A program made the position numbers and the translations under genes. DNA of 64,000 nt from Achromobacter xylosoxidans A8 (GTDB lineage: Bacteria > Pseudomonadota > Gammaproteobacteria > Burkholderiales > Burkholderiaceae_B): the NCBI RefSeq assembly GCF_000165835.1, contig NC_014640.1:434001-498000 (forward strand), read 5' to 3'. The notes under the pieces were generated by a model. The model did no database searches. It worked only from the letters and a program-made list of their open reading frames with translations, and was not told the origin of the DNA. This document shows positions 34,531 through 43,327 of the stretch, piece by piece (position 1 is the stretch's first letter; each line of letters starts with the position of its first letter).

Positions 34531-34965
34531 TTATTGAATGGGAATCAGGGCGGGGGCTCCCTTTTTCTTGATCAGCACGACCACGAACTTGGCCGGCTTG
34601 GTCTGGCTGGCGTTGCGGCCCACGGTGTGGATGTCGTCCGGCCCTTCGTAAAAGGTCTGGCCCGGGGTCAGCGTCACTTCCTTGCCGCCCTTGACCTGCA
34701 TGACGATGCTGCCCTCGAGCACGTAGACGAAGGCCGAGGCGTCGTGGCGATGCAGGGGATCGGCCGCCCCGGGCGGATAGTCGACGACGAGCATCACCGC
34801 ATCCCTGCCCGGGATGTCCGGCAGATCCTTGTTCATCACTTCGGTGACGATGGGATCGGCCGGCTTGCCGGCAGGCGCCCCGTGGTGCGATGCGGCATGG
34901 GCGGGTTGGCCCAGCAGCGCGCCGGCGGCGATGAAAGACAACGTGAGTTTGGTGAGGTTCGACAT
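34531..34965 (-). CDS. secreted cupin-domain protein
   Basis: A 144-residue protein with a signal peptide (cleavage likely after AHA, about residue 24) and one small beta-barrel cupin domain. Metal ligands are visible in PLHRHDASAFVYVLEG (His-x-His and Glu) and a later His in DDIHTVGRN. It should sit in the periplasm. It is downstream of the ECF41 sigma gene in the same direction and has its own terminator. Role unknown; stress-related small cupins are common partners of such sigma factors. Confidence 0.86.
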   Translation of the reverse strand: MSNLTKLTLSFIAAGALLGQPAHAASHHGAPAGKPADPIVTEVMNKDLPDIPGRDAVMLVVDYPPGAADPLHRHDASAFVYVLEGSIVMQVKGGKEVTLTPGQTFYEGPDDIHTVGRNASQTKPAKFVVVLIKKKGAPALIPIQ

Positions 34966-35083
34966 GGCCTGTCCTGGTCGGAGTGGTGACAGGCCCATCG
35001 TAGAAGCGCGGGCGGCGAGGCGGTAGGCCCGCGCCAGGGATCACCATGTTGCCCGCCATGCACCAAAGCCGGCGCAACCGGTG

Positions 35084-35962
35084 TCAGCGTTGCGCCAGGG
35101 CGGCCGCGATGCGCGCGAGCTTGTCTGGGTTGCGCTGCACCAGTACCCGGGTCAGGCGCTTGCCGTCCGTTTCGTAGGACTGCACGGATTCCAGATTGCC
35201 GTCGATGAAACGCAGCAGCGTCCATTGCCCGTTCACCTGGACCACCTCGGTGCGCAGCGCGTCGCGGTAGCGGCGCTTGCCGGCGTAGAACAGCTGCGCC
35301 AGCCGCTTGCCGCCCACCAGGCTGGCGAAGGCGCTGACCTTGGCGCCGCCGTCGCCGATGAGCTCGGCGTCGTCGCTCAGCAGCGCGTGCAGGCCGTGGA
35401 AGTCGCTGCGTTGCATCGCGTCGGCGAAGGCTTGCAGCAGCCGCTGCAGCGTTGCGCGCGGCACGGCCTCGCGCGGGCTACCCTGGCGCAATTGCTGTTT
35501 GGCGCGCCGCACCAGTTGCCGGACCGCGGCCTGGGTCTTGTCCAGGGTCTGCGCGATGTCCTCGTAGTCGGCGTCGAACACCTCACGCATCAGGAAGGCC
35601 GCGCGGGCGTCCGGCGACAGGCGCTCCAGCATGAACAGAAACGCTACTGAAACATCGTCGGCAAGTTCGTGGATCTGTTCGGGCGTGGATGGCGCGGCCA
35701 TCAGCATGGGTTCCGGCAGCCAGACGCCCACGTAGTTCTCCCGTTCGGCCTTGGCGGCGCGCAGACTGTCGATGGACAGACGGGTAGTGACGGTGACGAG
35801 CCAGGCCTCGGGGTTCTCAAGCGAGGAGCGGTCGGCGCCATGCCAGCGCAGCCACGCGTCCTGCACCACGTCTTCCGCTTCCGCGACCGAACCCAGCATG
35901 CGGTAGGCGATCGCGTACAGGCGAGGACGATGGCGGTCGAACAGGGTCACGGAGCCGGTCAT
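35084..35962 (-). CDS. ECF41-type RNA polymerase sigma factor with SnoaL-like C-terminal domain
   Basis: A 292-residue sigma factor (ATG at 35962; a TTG four codons earlier is less likely). Regions 2 and 4 (AEDVVQDAWLRW; YEDIAQTLDKTQAAVRQLVRRAK) span residues 1-155. The rest is the fused regulatory domain of the ECF41 group, recognised by WLPEP (81-85), DGGAK (204-208) and NPDKL (278-282). In this group the C-terminal domain replaces a separate anti-sigma factor and tunes activity. Known ECF41 targets are often CMD, oxidoreductase or epimerase genes close by, such as those at 31622-32866. Confidence 0.93.
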   Translation of the reverse strand: MTGSVTLFDRHRPRLYAIAYRMLGSVAEAEDVVQDAWLRWHGADRSSLENPEAWLVTVTTRLSIDSLRAAKAERENYVGVWLPEPMLMAAPSTPEQIHELADDVSVAFLFMLERLSPDARAAFLMREVFDADYEDIAQTLDKTQAAVRQLVRRAKQQLRQGSPREAVPRATLQRLLQAFADAMQRSDFHGLHALLSDDAELIGDGGAKVSAFASLVGGKRLAQLFYAGKRRYRDALRTEVVQVNGQWTLLRFIDGNLESVQSYETDGKRLTRVLVQRNPDKLARIAAALAQR

Positions 35963-36107
35963 GGGGTAGGCCAACGCCTGGGGAGGAAGGGGGGCGGGAG
36001 GCAGGCTATTTTGCCGCAGCAGTCCAGGCAGGACAAGCGTGAAAATCGCCGGGCGGGCAGCTCCGGGCGGGCAGCTCCGCGCAGTCGGCGGCAGCGGGCT
36101 GCGCCGC

Positions 36108-37109
36108 CTACAGCGCGATCATCGCGACGGGCAGCGCCGGCAGATCGGCGTCGCCTGCCATCTGCGCCAGGTCGCGCTCTATCATCGCGCTCAGGCGGCT
36201 GATGGGCACATCGTTGGCGCTGCCTTCGAAGGGATTCTCCGTGCTTTCTCCGACCTGCTCAAGCGAGGTGTAGATCCACGAGATGATCACGCTGAACGGC
36301 ACCGCCAGCCATGCCATCTGGCCTTGCATGATGCCGCCGGCATCCTGGCCGAGCAGGGCGAACTGGCCCGTCAGGCCAAACGGCAGCGCGACGCAGAAGG
36401 CGCGCACGAACAGGGTGTTGATGATGGCGTACTGGCGCGGATACGGAAAATTCTTGATGCGCTCTGCCTGCCCCTGGAGATCAAGGAGCTCGCGGATGCG
36501 GCTGTTGAGATCGGCGTATTCGGCTGCGGTGATGGCGCCTGCATCCAGCAAGCCGCGGGCGGCCCGGCCCTGCATGGCAAGCAGCTGCGCGGCCCTGTCA
36601 TCGGCGTGCATCAAGACCGGGACGTCCTGCGCCGGCAGGTAGCGCGACAGTGCGGACTCCAAAGGCTCGGCGCGCTCCGGAATCACATACTGCTTGCGGT
36701 ACTCGGCATTGGGGCGACTGGCCACGGTCTCCCATACGCGCGGCTCGCGCAGTTGGTAGCGTAGCGCCGTCAACCAGGCCAGATGCCGTTGCACCAATGC
36801 CGCGCCGCGCTCGGCGTCGCCGGCATAGTTGCGGCTGATCACGCCCCAATAGCGGCTGGCGCTGACGATGCTCATCCAGATCTTCTGCGCTTCGACCGTA
36901 CGCGCATAGGTCTGCACGTTCTTGAAGCCGACGACAAAGGTGGTGGCGGTGCCCAGCAGCGATACCACCGACAAGGGCAGCGTCAGCCATTTCAGGCCGG
37001 CCACCTGGTAGAGCAGCGCAGGCGCGAGGCTCAGCGCGAGCAACACGTAGATTTTTCTGCGGGTCCAGATCACGAACTCGCCCAGGCGATAGGATTTTCC
37101 CAGATGCAT
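36108..37109 (-). CDS. bestrophin/UPF0187-family membrane protein (YneE-like)
   Basis: A 333-residue inner-membrane protein. The ATG at 37109 begins MHLGKSYRLGEFVIWTRR, the usual start of the family. There are two membrane helices near the N-terminus (about 25-70) and two around 220-275, where the bestrophin signature lies (NTLFVRAFCVALPFGLTG, WIYTSLEQVGESTENPFEG). Bacterial bestrophins form pentameric ion channels; relatives carry cations or anions. It diverges from the hydrolase gene across a 383-base region. Confidence 0.9.
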   Translation of the reverse strand: MHLGKSYRLGEFVIWTRRKIYVLLALSLAPALLYQVAGLKWLTLPLSVVSLLGTATTFVVGFKNVQTYARTVEAQKIWMSIVSASRYWGVISRNYAGDAERGAALVQRHLAWLTALRYQLREPRVWETVASRPNAEYRKQYVIPERAEPLESALSRYLPAQDVPVLMHADDRAAQLLAMQGRAARGLLDAGAITAAEYADLNSRIRELLDLQGQAERIKNFPYPRQYAIINTLFVRAFCVALPFGLTGQFALLGQDAGGIMQGQMAWLAVPFSVIISWIYTSLEQVGESTENPFEGSANDVPISRLSAMIERDLAQMAGDADLPALPVAMIAL

Positions 37110-37492
37110 GATGTCGGTCCCGCGCCCGTGGGCGTCCAGTCGGTGCGCGGCTGCTCGTCTGAGGCGCAGCCGCACGTCCAGAGATATGTGGGTGTAGCGA
37201 TGCTAAGCGCGCCGTTCAAGAGGCGGTAGGGCCATGCAAGGACGCATGGTGTTGTCCGCGCGACACCAATCCGTTTGCAGGCTCCCCGGAGCGCCACGCC
37301 GACGCGCTGCCGATGGCGTGGCCGTGCCTGCGCGACGCGCACCGCCGCGCAGCGAGGCTCATTGGTGCGCGTCACACAACAGCGTGCTTCCGCTCGCGTG
37401 CCTACCGCGCACCTGGCCGCAGACCTAGCATGCCCTTACTTCGTCATCCACGCCGAAGCCGCCGCAACGCTCAATCCAACCGGAGCACCACC
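37110..37492. other. divergent intergenic region, no supported gene
   Basis: Separates the bestrophin gene from the hydrolase gene and must hold both promoters. Short imperfect inverted repeats (for example TGGTGT/ACACCA around 37247-37267) are present, but no operator, terminator or small gene can be called with confidence. Confidence 0.5.
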
Positions 37493-38326
37493 ATGACCAG
37501 CAATACCTACATCACCAATGACGGTACGCAGATCTATTACAAGGACTGGGGCGACGGTCCCGTCGTCACGTTCTCTCACGGCTGGCCGCTGAACGCGGAC
37601 GCCTGGGACGGGCAGATGCACTACTTGGCGAACAATGGCTTTCGCGTCATCGCGCACGACCGCCGCGGCCACGGACGTTCGTCGCAGCCGTCGTCCGGCA
37701 ATGACATGAATGGCTACGCCGATGACCTGGCGCAACTGATCGAGGCGCTGGACCTGAAGCACATCACCATGGTGGGCCATTCCACCGGCGGCGGCGAAGT
37801 GGCGCGCTACATCGGCCGCCACGGCAGCAAGCGCGTGGCCCGCGCGGTGCTCATCGGCGCGGTGCCGCCAGTGATGCTGCAGTCCGCCGCCAATCCCGAA
37901 GGCTTGCCGCTCGAGGTCTTCGACGGCATTCGCGCCGGCGTGGCGAGCGACCGTTCGCAGTTCTACAAGGAGCTGGCCATCCCCTTCTATGGCGCCAACC
38001 GTCCCGACGCCAAGGTCTCGCAAGGCATGCTGGACCAGTTCTGGCTGTGGAGCATGCAAAGCGGCCAGAAGAACGCCTACGAATGCGTCAAGGCGTTTTC
38101 CGAGACCGACTTCACCGAGGACCTGAAGAATATCGACGTGCCGACCCTGTTCATGCACGGCGAAGACGACCAGATCGTGCCAGTGCACGATGCGGCGAAG
38201 AAAGCCGCGCGCCTGGTGAAAAACGCCAAGGAAATCTATTACCCCGGCGCGCCGCACGGCCTCACCGCCACCATGCAGGACCGCATCAACGCCGACCTGC
38301 TCGCCTTCATTCGCGCTACCGCTTGA
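37493..38326 (+). CDS. alpha/beta hydrolase, non-heme chloroperoxidase-like
   Basis: A 277-residue hydrolase of the cofactor-free haloperoxidase/esterase group. The oxyanion region is [15 protein letters not shown], the nucleophile elbow GHSTGGGE, the acid in HGEDDQIVP and the His in [11 protein letters not shown]. Such enzymes act as esterases and can form peracids with peroxide in vitro. It is the first of three rightward genes (hydrolase, metallo-hydrolase, SDR). Confidence 0.93.
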   Translation: MTSNTYITNDGTQIYYKDWGDGPVVTFSHGWPLNADAWDGQMHYLANNGFRVIAHDRRGHGRSSQPSSGNDMNGYADDLAQLIEALDLKHITMVGHSTGGGEVARYIGRHGSKRVARAVLIGAVPPVMLQSAANPEGLPLEVFDGIRAGVASDRSQFYKELAIPFYGANRPDAKVSQGMLDQFWLWSMQSGQKNAYECVKAFSETDFTEDLKNIDVPTLFMHGEDDQIVPVHDAAKKAARLVKNAKEIYYPGAPHGLTATMQDRINADLLAFIRATA

Positions 38327-38353
38327 GCGACGCACCTTTCTGGAGATACCGCC

Positions 38354-39253
38354 ATGTTTGCCATAGAAAATGCCGAATCCATCGATCTGGTCCCGTCGCG
38401 CTACGCGGTGCAGATCGGCGACATCGACGCCCTGGTCGTGAGCGACGGCGTGCTGCCGCTGCCAACGTCAACGATGGCCACCAATGCCGACCCCGCCGAT
38501 CTCGCGGCGTGGCTGGAGCACATGTTCATGCCTCCCGACGCGTTCGACTGGCCGCTGAACGTGATGGTGGCCCGCAGCGGCGATCAGACCATCCTCATCG
38601 ATGCCGGGCTGGGCGGGCAGTTCGCAGGCTTTCCGCGCGCCGGCATGTTCCCCCAGCGGTTGGAGTCCGCGGGCATCGCGCTCGAATCCGTGACCGACGT
38701 GATCATCACCCACATGCACATGGATCACGTGGGCGGGCTGCTCGTGCCGGGCGTCAAGGAACGCTTGCGTCCCGACGTGCGCATCCATGTGTGCGCGACC
38801 GAAGTGGCGTTCTGGACCTCGCCGGATTTCTCGCACACCGTCATGCCCAAGCCGGTGCCCGCGGTGCTGAAGTCGACCGCCACCAGTTTTTACAACGAGT
38901 ACCGCGACCAGCTGCGTCTCTTCGAGGACCGGCATGAGGTGGCGCCGGGCGTCATTGTGCGTATGACCGGCGGCCATACGCCGGGTCATAGCGTGGTCGA
39001 TCTGGTCTCGGGCGGCGAGCGGTTGACCTTTGCCGGCGACGCGATGTTCCCGGTTGCATTCGACCATCCCGAATGGCAAAACGGCTTCGAACACGACCCC
39101 GAGGAATCGGCCCGCGTCCGTATCGGCCTGTTCCAGGAGCTGGCACGGAACCGCGGGCTGCTGGTTGCAGCGCACTTGCCGTTTCCCTCGGTGGGCCGCG
39201 TGGCGGTCGACGGCGACGCGTTTCGCTGGGTACCGGTCATCTGGGATTTCTGA
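38354..39253 (+). CDS. MBL-fold metallo-hydrolase
   Basis: A 299-residue metallo-beta-lactamase-fold protein with the zinc motif THMHMDHVGGL (HxHxDH), a second His in GGHTPGHS, Asp in FAGDAMFP and the final His in AAHLPFPS. Quorum-sensing lactonases and sulfatases of similar layout exist, but the substrate cannot be deduced. CTGGAG precedes the start. It follows the hydrolase gene by 27 bases and probably shares its transcript. Confidence 0.92.
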   Translation: MFAIENAESIDLVPSRYAVQIGDIDALVVSDGVLPLPTSTMATNADPADLAAWLEHMFMPPDAFDWPLNVMVARSGDQTILIDAGLGGQFAGFPRAGMFPQRLESAGIALESVTDVIITHMHMDHVGGLLVPGVKERLRPDVRIHVCATEVAFWTSPDFSHTVMPKPVPAVLKSTATSFYNEYRDQLRLFEDRHEVAPGVIVRMTGGHTPGHSVVDLVSGGERLTFAGDAMFPVAFDHPEWQNGFEHDPEESARVRIGLFQELARNRGLLVAAHLPFPSVGRVAVDGDAFRWVPVIWDF

Positions 39254-39328
39254 GCGCGTCGATACGCGCGTATGCCAGACGACGCGTCATGCCGTGTCGT
39301 CTGGCGTCCATCTCCGCGAAGGAAAATC

Positions 39329-40078
39329 ATGGGCAAACTACAGGGAAAGACCGCCGTCGTCACCGGCGGCAATAGCGGCATCGGCTACGCCGCGGCCGAA
39401 GCGTTCATCGCCGAAGGGGCGCGCGTTGCGATCCTTGGGCGCAGGCGGCAGGCCGTCGACGCGGCGGTGGCGCGACTTGGCGCGGCCGCCTTCGGCGTGG
39501 TGGGGGACGTTGCCGACCTGGCCACGCACGCCGCGCTGGCGGCGGAGGTCCGGGAACGGTTCGGCGCGGTCGACATCTACATGGCCAACGCCGGGATGAA
39601 CAACATCGAACCCTCTGCGGCCGTGAGCGTAGGCAGCTATGACGCGCAGTTCGGCACCAACACGCGTGCTGTCTTCTTCGGCGTCACCGGCGTCCTGCCG
39701 CTGATGCGCGACGGCGGCTCCATCATCGTCACAAGTTCCATCGCCAGCGCCAAGGTGCTGGAAAACCATGCGGTCTACGCCGGCTCCAAGGCGGCCGTCG
39801 AAGCCTTTGCGCGTGCTTGGGCGCTGGAATTCAAGTCCAGGAGGATTCGCGTCAATGTACTGAGCCCAGGCCCTACCGATACGCCGATTCTGGAAAAGCT
39901 CGGCGTGGCCGAAGCGCATCGCCCCGCGTTCGAGCAGGGCATGGCCTCGTTGATTCCGCTCGGACGGCTGGCCCAGTCGTCCGAGCTCGCCCGCGCCGCG
40001 TTGTTTCTGGCGTCGGATGACAGCAGTTTCATTACTGGGGTAAATCTGCGCGTCGACGGCGGCATCGCGCTGACTTAG
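39329..40078 (+). CDS. SDR family oxidoreductase
   Basis: A 249-residue classical short-chain dehydrogenase: TGGNSGIG nucleotide-binding loop near residue 12, NAG at about 90, Ser in VTSSIAS, catalytic YAGSK and the end ITGVNLRVDGG. AAGGAAAA precedes the ATG. It is the third gene of a detoxification-like rightward group. The 75-base gap to the metallo-hydrolase gene has no terminator. The substrate is unknown. Confidence 0.93.
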   Translation: MGKLQGKTAVVTGGNSGIGYAAAEAFIAEGARVAILGRRRQAVDAAVARLGAAAFGVVGDVADLATHAALAAEVRERFGAVDIYMANAGMNNIEPSAAVSVGSYDAQFGTNTRAVFFGVTGVLPLMRDGGSIIVTSSIASAKVLENHAVYAGSKAAVEAFARAWALEFKSRRIRVNVLSPGPTDTPILEKLGVAEAHRPAFEQGMASLIPLGRLAQSSELARAALFLASDDSSFITGVNLRVDGGIALT

Positions 40079-40754
40079 CAGGTCCATCAGCGCCACGCGG
40101 AGCAGGGTTTGGGCAACGGCAGACGCCGGTTCTGGATACGTTTGCTTGCCTGTGCGCGTGATGAATTTGGAATATAGGCCGCGTTTTTTTATTGCCGATT
40201 ATTAAATATCGGGACAACGATTCCCGCTTGGCTGGCCTGGGAAACCATGCGGGCACGCGCAGGTAAATACATGATCCCACGCAGCATAAGCACGGTGGAG
40301 CAATAGCAATAACGTGGAATTTTGTTGCACCGAAGCATGCGGAGTATTGCACCTATCAAATTTTATAGTCTCAGTTCGATTGGCGCAGTGTCACAAGATC
40401 AAAGCACGCCGGAAAAACACGAAGTTTTGATAGGGGCTTTTACTGCGTAAAACTAAGAAAATTCGTTAAAATCAATCGCTTGGGATTATGAGCGGGAGCC
40501 TCGTCTCCCGCTTTGCATTCAGGCCTGCAGGCCAGTACCAGCGTCTGCGAGCCGTGAAGAAAAAAGGGGTTAAAGGCCCTTCCATTTCTTCCTGATTCAG
40601 CCCTCGCTCGGCAATCCGGTAGCGTGACGTGCTGCATCGCAGCAATGGAAGCCCAGTCCCCTTTTAGATTCTGACCATCCGTCCCGGGTCGGACCGGGAT
40701 CGTCCTGGCGCAAGCTGCGGACTGGGTTGTGTCTCAGGCTTAGGATATCCACGC
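40079..40754. other. 676-base AT-richer gap, no supported gene
   Basis: This stretch is visibly richer in A and T than its surroundings, especially 40150-40480. It contains a hairpin (40491-40512) and possible promoter-like elements, but no open frame with a family match or a good ribosome binding site on either strand. It may hold a small RNA, remnants of lost genes, or only the regulatory region of the LysR gene that follows. Confidence 0.5.
40491..40512 (+). terminator. hairpin in the long gap, possible terminator
   Basis: AGCGGGAG/CTCCCGCT, a perfect 8-base stem with a 6-base loop, followed only by TT. Could end a short transcript starting in the AT-rich part upstream. Confidence 0.4.
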
Positions 40755-41675
40755 ATGAATCTCCGGTTTCTCGAAACTTTTGTCCGCGCCGCGAGGCTCA
40801 AGAAAATGACATTGGCCGCGGAAGAACTCCACGCTTCGCAGGCGGCCGTCTCGGCTCGCATAGCGGCCTTCGAGGAAGAGCTGGGGGTCAGAGTATTTGT
40901 GCGGGAAAAAGGCAAGCAACTGAGTTTGACGCCCGTCGGCTTGGAAATGCTCGAGCCTGCGGAAGAACTGCTGGCTCATGCAAGAGCATTCACCGGCAGG
41001 TTCGCGACCACCGACGCCAGACTTTCCCAGATCAGCATCGGCCTTAGCGGGACAGTCGCGCAAGCGATCCTCGAACCCATGGTCGCGACGCTGGCCAGGC
41101 AATGGCCCAACGTCACGGTGCATTTGCAGTCGCTGACCAGCACCGACATTCGCCAGCAACTGCTTGAGGGGCAGCTCGACATAGGGCTGCTGTTGGGCAG
41201 CATCGAAGAGCCGACCGTGGTCAACCGGAAATTGCTCGAGCTCGAGTACAGCTGGGTCTACAGTCCCAGCCTGATGGCCCGCGATATCGAACCGTCGCTG
41301 GACCGGTTGAAGCAGTTGCCTCTGTTGTGCTATCCGGTGGATTCGCTGGCGTATTCCGCTATTGCCACGTACTTTGCAGCGCCCCAGATGCAAGGCTTCA
41401 AGCTGATCGTGGTGAGGTCGTTTTCGGTCATGTTGCGCCTGGTTCGCGCGGGCGCCGGATACGCGGTCTTGCCGATTGAACTCATTCGCGATGAACTCGA
41501 TTCGGGCAAGCTGTTGCCGATCCCGTTCTCCAGGCCGTTTCCGAACCAGACCTACTTTGCTTCGTACATCGATCAGCCCTCGATTCCGCTGCGCGCCGCC
41601 ATGGCCGAGTGCATCTGCGAGGTTGCGTGGCAGGTTTCGAACGGCTTGTTGAAAGATCCATCGCTTGCGGAATGA
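40755..41675 (+). CDS. LysR-family transcriptional regulator
   Basis: A 306-residue regulator with HTH at residues 1-60 (FVRAARLKKMTLAAEELHAS, SQAAVSARIAAFE) and a substrate-binding-like effector domain (LDIGLLLGSIEEPTV, GAGYAVLPIELI). It converges on a Bug-protein gene 33 bases beyond its stop; LysR-Bug neighbours are common in this group of bacteria, and the regulator may control that gene or the divergent unknown region upstream. Confidence 0.92.
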   Translation: MNLRFLETFVRAARLKKMTLAAEELHASQAAVSARIAAFEEELGVRVFVREKGKQLSLTPVGLEMLEPAEELLAHARAFTGRFATTDARLSQISIGLSGTVAQAILEPMVATLARQWPNVTVHLQSLTSTDIRQQLLEGQLDIGLLLGSIEEPTVVNRKLLELEYSWVYSPSLMARDIEPSLDRLKQLPLLCYPVDSLAYSAIATYFAAPQMQGFKLIVVRSFSVMLRLVRAGAGYAVLPIELIRDELDSGKLLPIPFSRPFPNQTYFASYIDQPSIPLRAAMAECICEVAWQVSNGLLKDPSLAE

Positions 41676-41708
41676 CGAACCGGTCATGGATTCAGTGGCT
41701 GCGCGGCG

Positions 41709-42701
41709 TCAATCTTGTTCTGCGCGAGACGCCGCGATGATCTGCCGCCACACCAGGGCATCGTGCGCGATTGTCCGCGCAAACGCTTCGGGGCCTGCGC
41801 CTACCGATTCCACAATCTGCCTGGCGAGAGTTTCCAATAGCCCCGGTTCGGCCAAGGCCTGTTGCACGCTGCGGGCGACCTTGGCGGTGATCTCGGGCGG
41901 CGTATCGCGCGGCGCGCAAATGCCGACCCAGCCCATGAAGTTCAAGTCGTCCAGGCCCTGTTCGGCCAAAGTCGGTACGGACGGAAGCTGGGGCATGCGC
42001 TGAGCCATGCTGACGGCCAGTCCCTTGACGCGGCCAGACTCGACAAAGGGCAGCGCCGAAACAATGCTGTCCATCATCAGGTTCACTCGCCCCGTGGCGA
42101 GATCCCCATAAGCGGGCGTGGAGCCGCGGTAAGGCACATGCAGCATGTCCAGGCCATGGCGGGTTTTGACCGCCAAGCCGGCGAGGTGGGGCATGGTGTT
42201 CCTGCCGCCCGAGGCGAAGCTGTATTTGCCGGGAGCCTGCTTCGCCGCCGCGATGAATTCCTTGAGACTGGAAGCGGGCGCGCCGGGATCGGCGACCCAT
42301 ATCATGGGCGTATTGGCAATGTGGACGACGGGGACCAGATCGTCGACGCGATACGGCAGGTCGGGGTAGAGCGCCGTAGCCACGACCAGGCTGCTGGTGG
42401 AGCAGAGCAGCAGCGTATGGCCATCGGGGCGGGCCCGGGCGACGGCCGCGGAGCCTATGGTGCCTCCGGCTCCCGGCCGATTGTCGATGACCAGCGGTTG
42501 TCCCAGCGCCTGGCCGGTGGGACCCGCGATCTGGCGCGCAACGGCGTCATTGCCTCCGCCAGGAGGAAAAGGCACGACCAGCGTCACGGGCCTGGTGGGC
42601 CAGTCGGAGGGCTCGGCCGCCCGCGCCGCAGGCAGCAGGGCGCAAGCAACGGACAAGAGCCCGGCCATGGCGGAGCACCGCAAGGGAAGTCGGCGAATCA
42701 T
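41709..42701 (-). CDS. Bug/TctC-type periplasmic substrate-binding protein
   Basis: A 330-residue Bug protein with an Ala-rich Sec signal peptide (cleavage after about ARA, residue 28). It has the family segments VVPFPPGGGNDAVAR, IDNRPGAGGTIGS, HVPYRGSTPAYGDL and PTLAEQGLDDL. It probably binds a carboxylate in the periplasm. It lacks membrane partners nearby. Confidence 0.93.
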   Translation of the reverse strand: MIRRLPLRCSAMAGLLSVACALLPAARAAEPSDWPTRPVTLVVPFPPGGGNDAVARQIAGPTGQALGQPLVIDNRPGAGGTIGSAAVARARPDGHTLLLCSTSSLVVATALYPDLPYRVDDLVPVVHIANTPMIWVADPGAPASSLKEFIAAAKQAPGKYSFASGGRNTMPHLAGLAVKTRHGLDMLHVPYRGSTPAYGDLATGRVNLMMDSIVSALPFVESGRVKGLAVSMAQRMPQLPSVPTLAEQGLDDLNFMGWVGICAPRDTPPEITAKVARSVQQALAEPGLLETLARQIVESVGAGPEAFARTIAHDALVWRQIIAASRAEQD

Positions 42702-42884
42702 GCTGCTTCTTGGTGGGAAGAATGGGAAGGAAGACCGCTCGAAGGCATGAATCCTGCCGCATTGCTGTTCACCGGTGAAGCTAATAAAAGTTCATACCGA
42801 CCAAGGAAAATCTATAGCCCGGCTTCCGCGATGAGGACGAGTGACGGTGAGCCGGGCGGCGTGCGGCCCGGCGGCGCATTGTGT

Positions 42885-43130
42885 TCAATCGTCCAGCGCC
42901 GGCACGGTTCCGATCTGCATGAGGATGCGCGGCGATTCCATGTCGCCGGTTTCCTTGTCGATCAGCACTTCGTAGGCGGCGACGCCCGCGAACTTGGAGG
43001 CCATGGAGTTTGCGATGCGTATGGCGCCGAACTCGCTGCTGGCGGGACGGATCTCGCCAGGGGCGACGCCATTGGCGGCGGCGCGGTAGGGAACGACGAT
43101 GTACTGGACGAGATGGGCAGCTTCGGACAC
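42885..43130 (-). CDS. small protein of unknown function, 81 residues
   Basis: Not recognised. The GTG at 43130 is chosen because AGGAGA lies 6 bases upstream; an ATG 45 bases earlier lacks such a site. The product begins with VSEAAHLVQYIVVPYRAAA read as Met, has a central region with SSEFGAIRIANSMASKFAGV and an acidic end. There is no signal peptide or membrane segment. It is transcribed divergently from the gentisate-dioxygenase operon, so the two share a control region and may be linked in function. Confidence 0.7.
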   Translation of the reverse strand: MSEAAHLVQYIVVPYRAAANGVAPGEIRPASSEFGAIRIANSMASKFAGVAAYEVLIDKETGDMESPRILMQIGTVPALDD

Positions 43131-43179
43131 AGGGTTCTCCTGGACGACAGTTTTTAGGCGAGCGAAATGTATCACGTTG

Positions 43180-43199
43180 TACTGTGTTTTTGTACAGTA
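43180..43199 (+). promoter_or_regulatory. inverted repeat, candidate operator
   Basis: TACTGT and ACAGTA separated by 8 bases, in the region between the small divergent gene and the dioxygenase gene. Regulator-binding role inferred from symmetry and place. Confidence 0.45.
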
Positions 43200-43285
43200 T
43201 TGTTTGACGTCGCGCCAATAATTTTCAATCGCCCTGGGAAAACACCTAGCGCGCGCTCGTTGCCCGATTTGCGACTCACCTCTAT

Positions 43286-43299
43286 TATTTTCGAAAATA
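43286..43299 (+). promoter_or_regulatory. 14-base palindrome before the dioxygenase gene
   Basis: TATTTTCGAAAATA, perfectly symmetric, 28 bases before the ATG and inside an AT-rich stretch likely to hold the promoter. Candidate operator for the operon's regulator. Confidence 0.45.
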
Positions 43300-43327
43300 T
43301 TTATATTTTTATAAAAAGAGGCAAGGG

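Noticed and set aside
42850..42876. GCCGGGC/GCCCGGC hairpin after the small unknown gene as its terminator.
   Set aside because: Short stem without a T run in GC-rich DNA; expected by chance at this composition.
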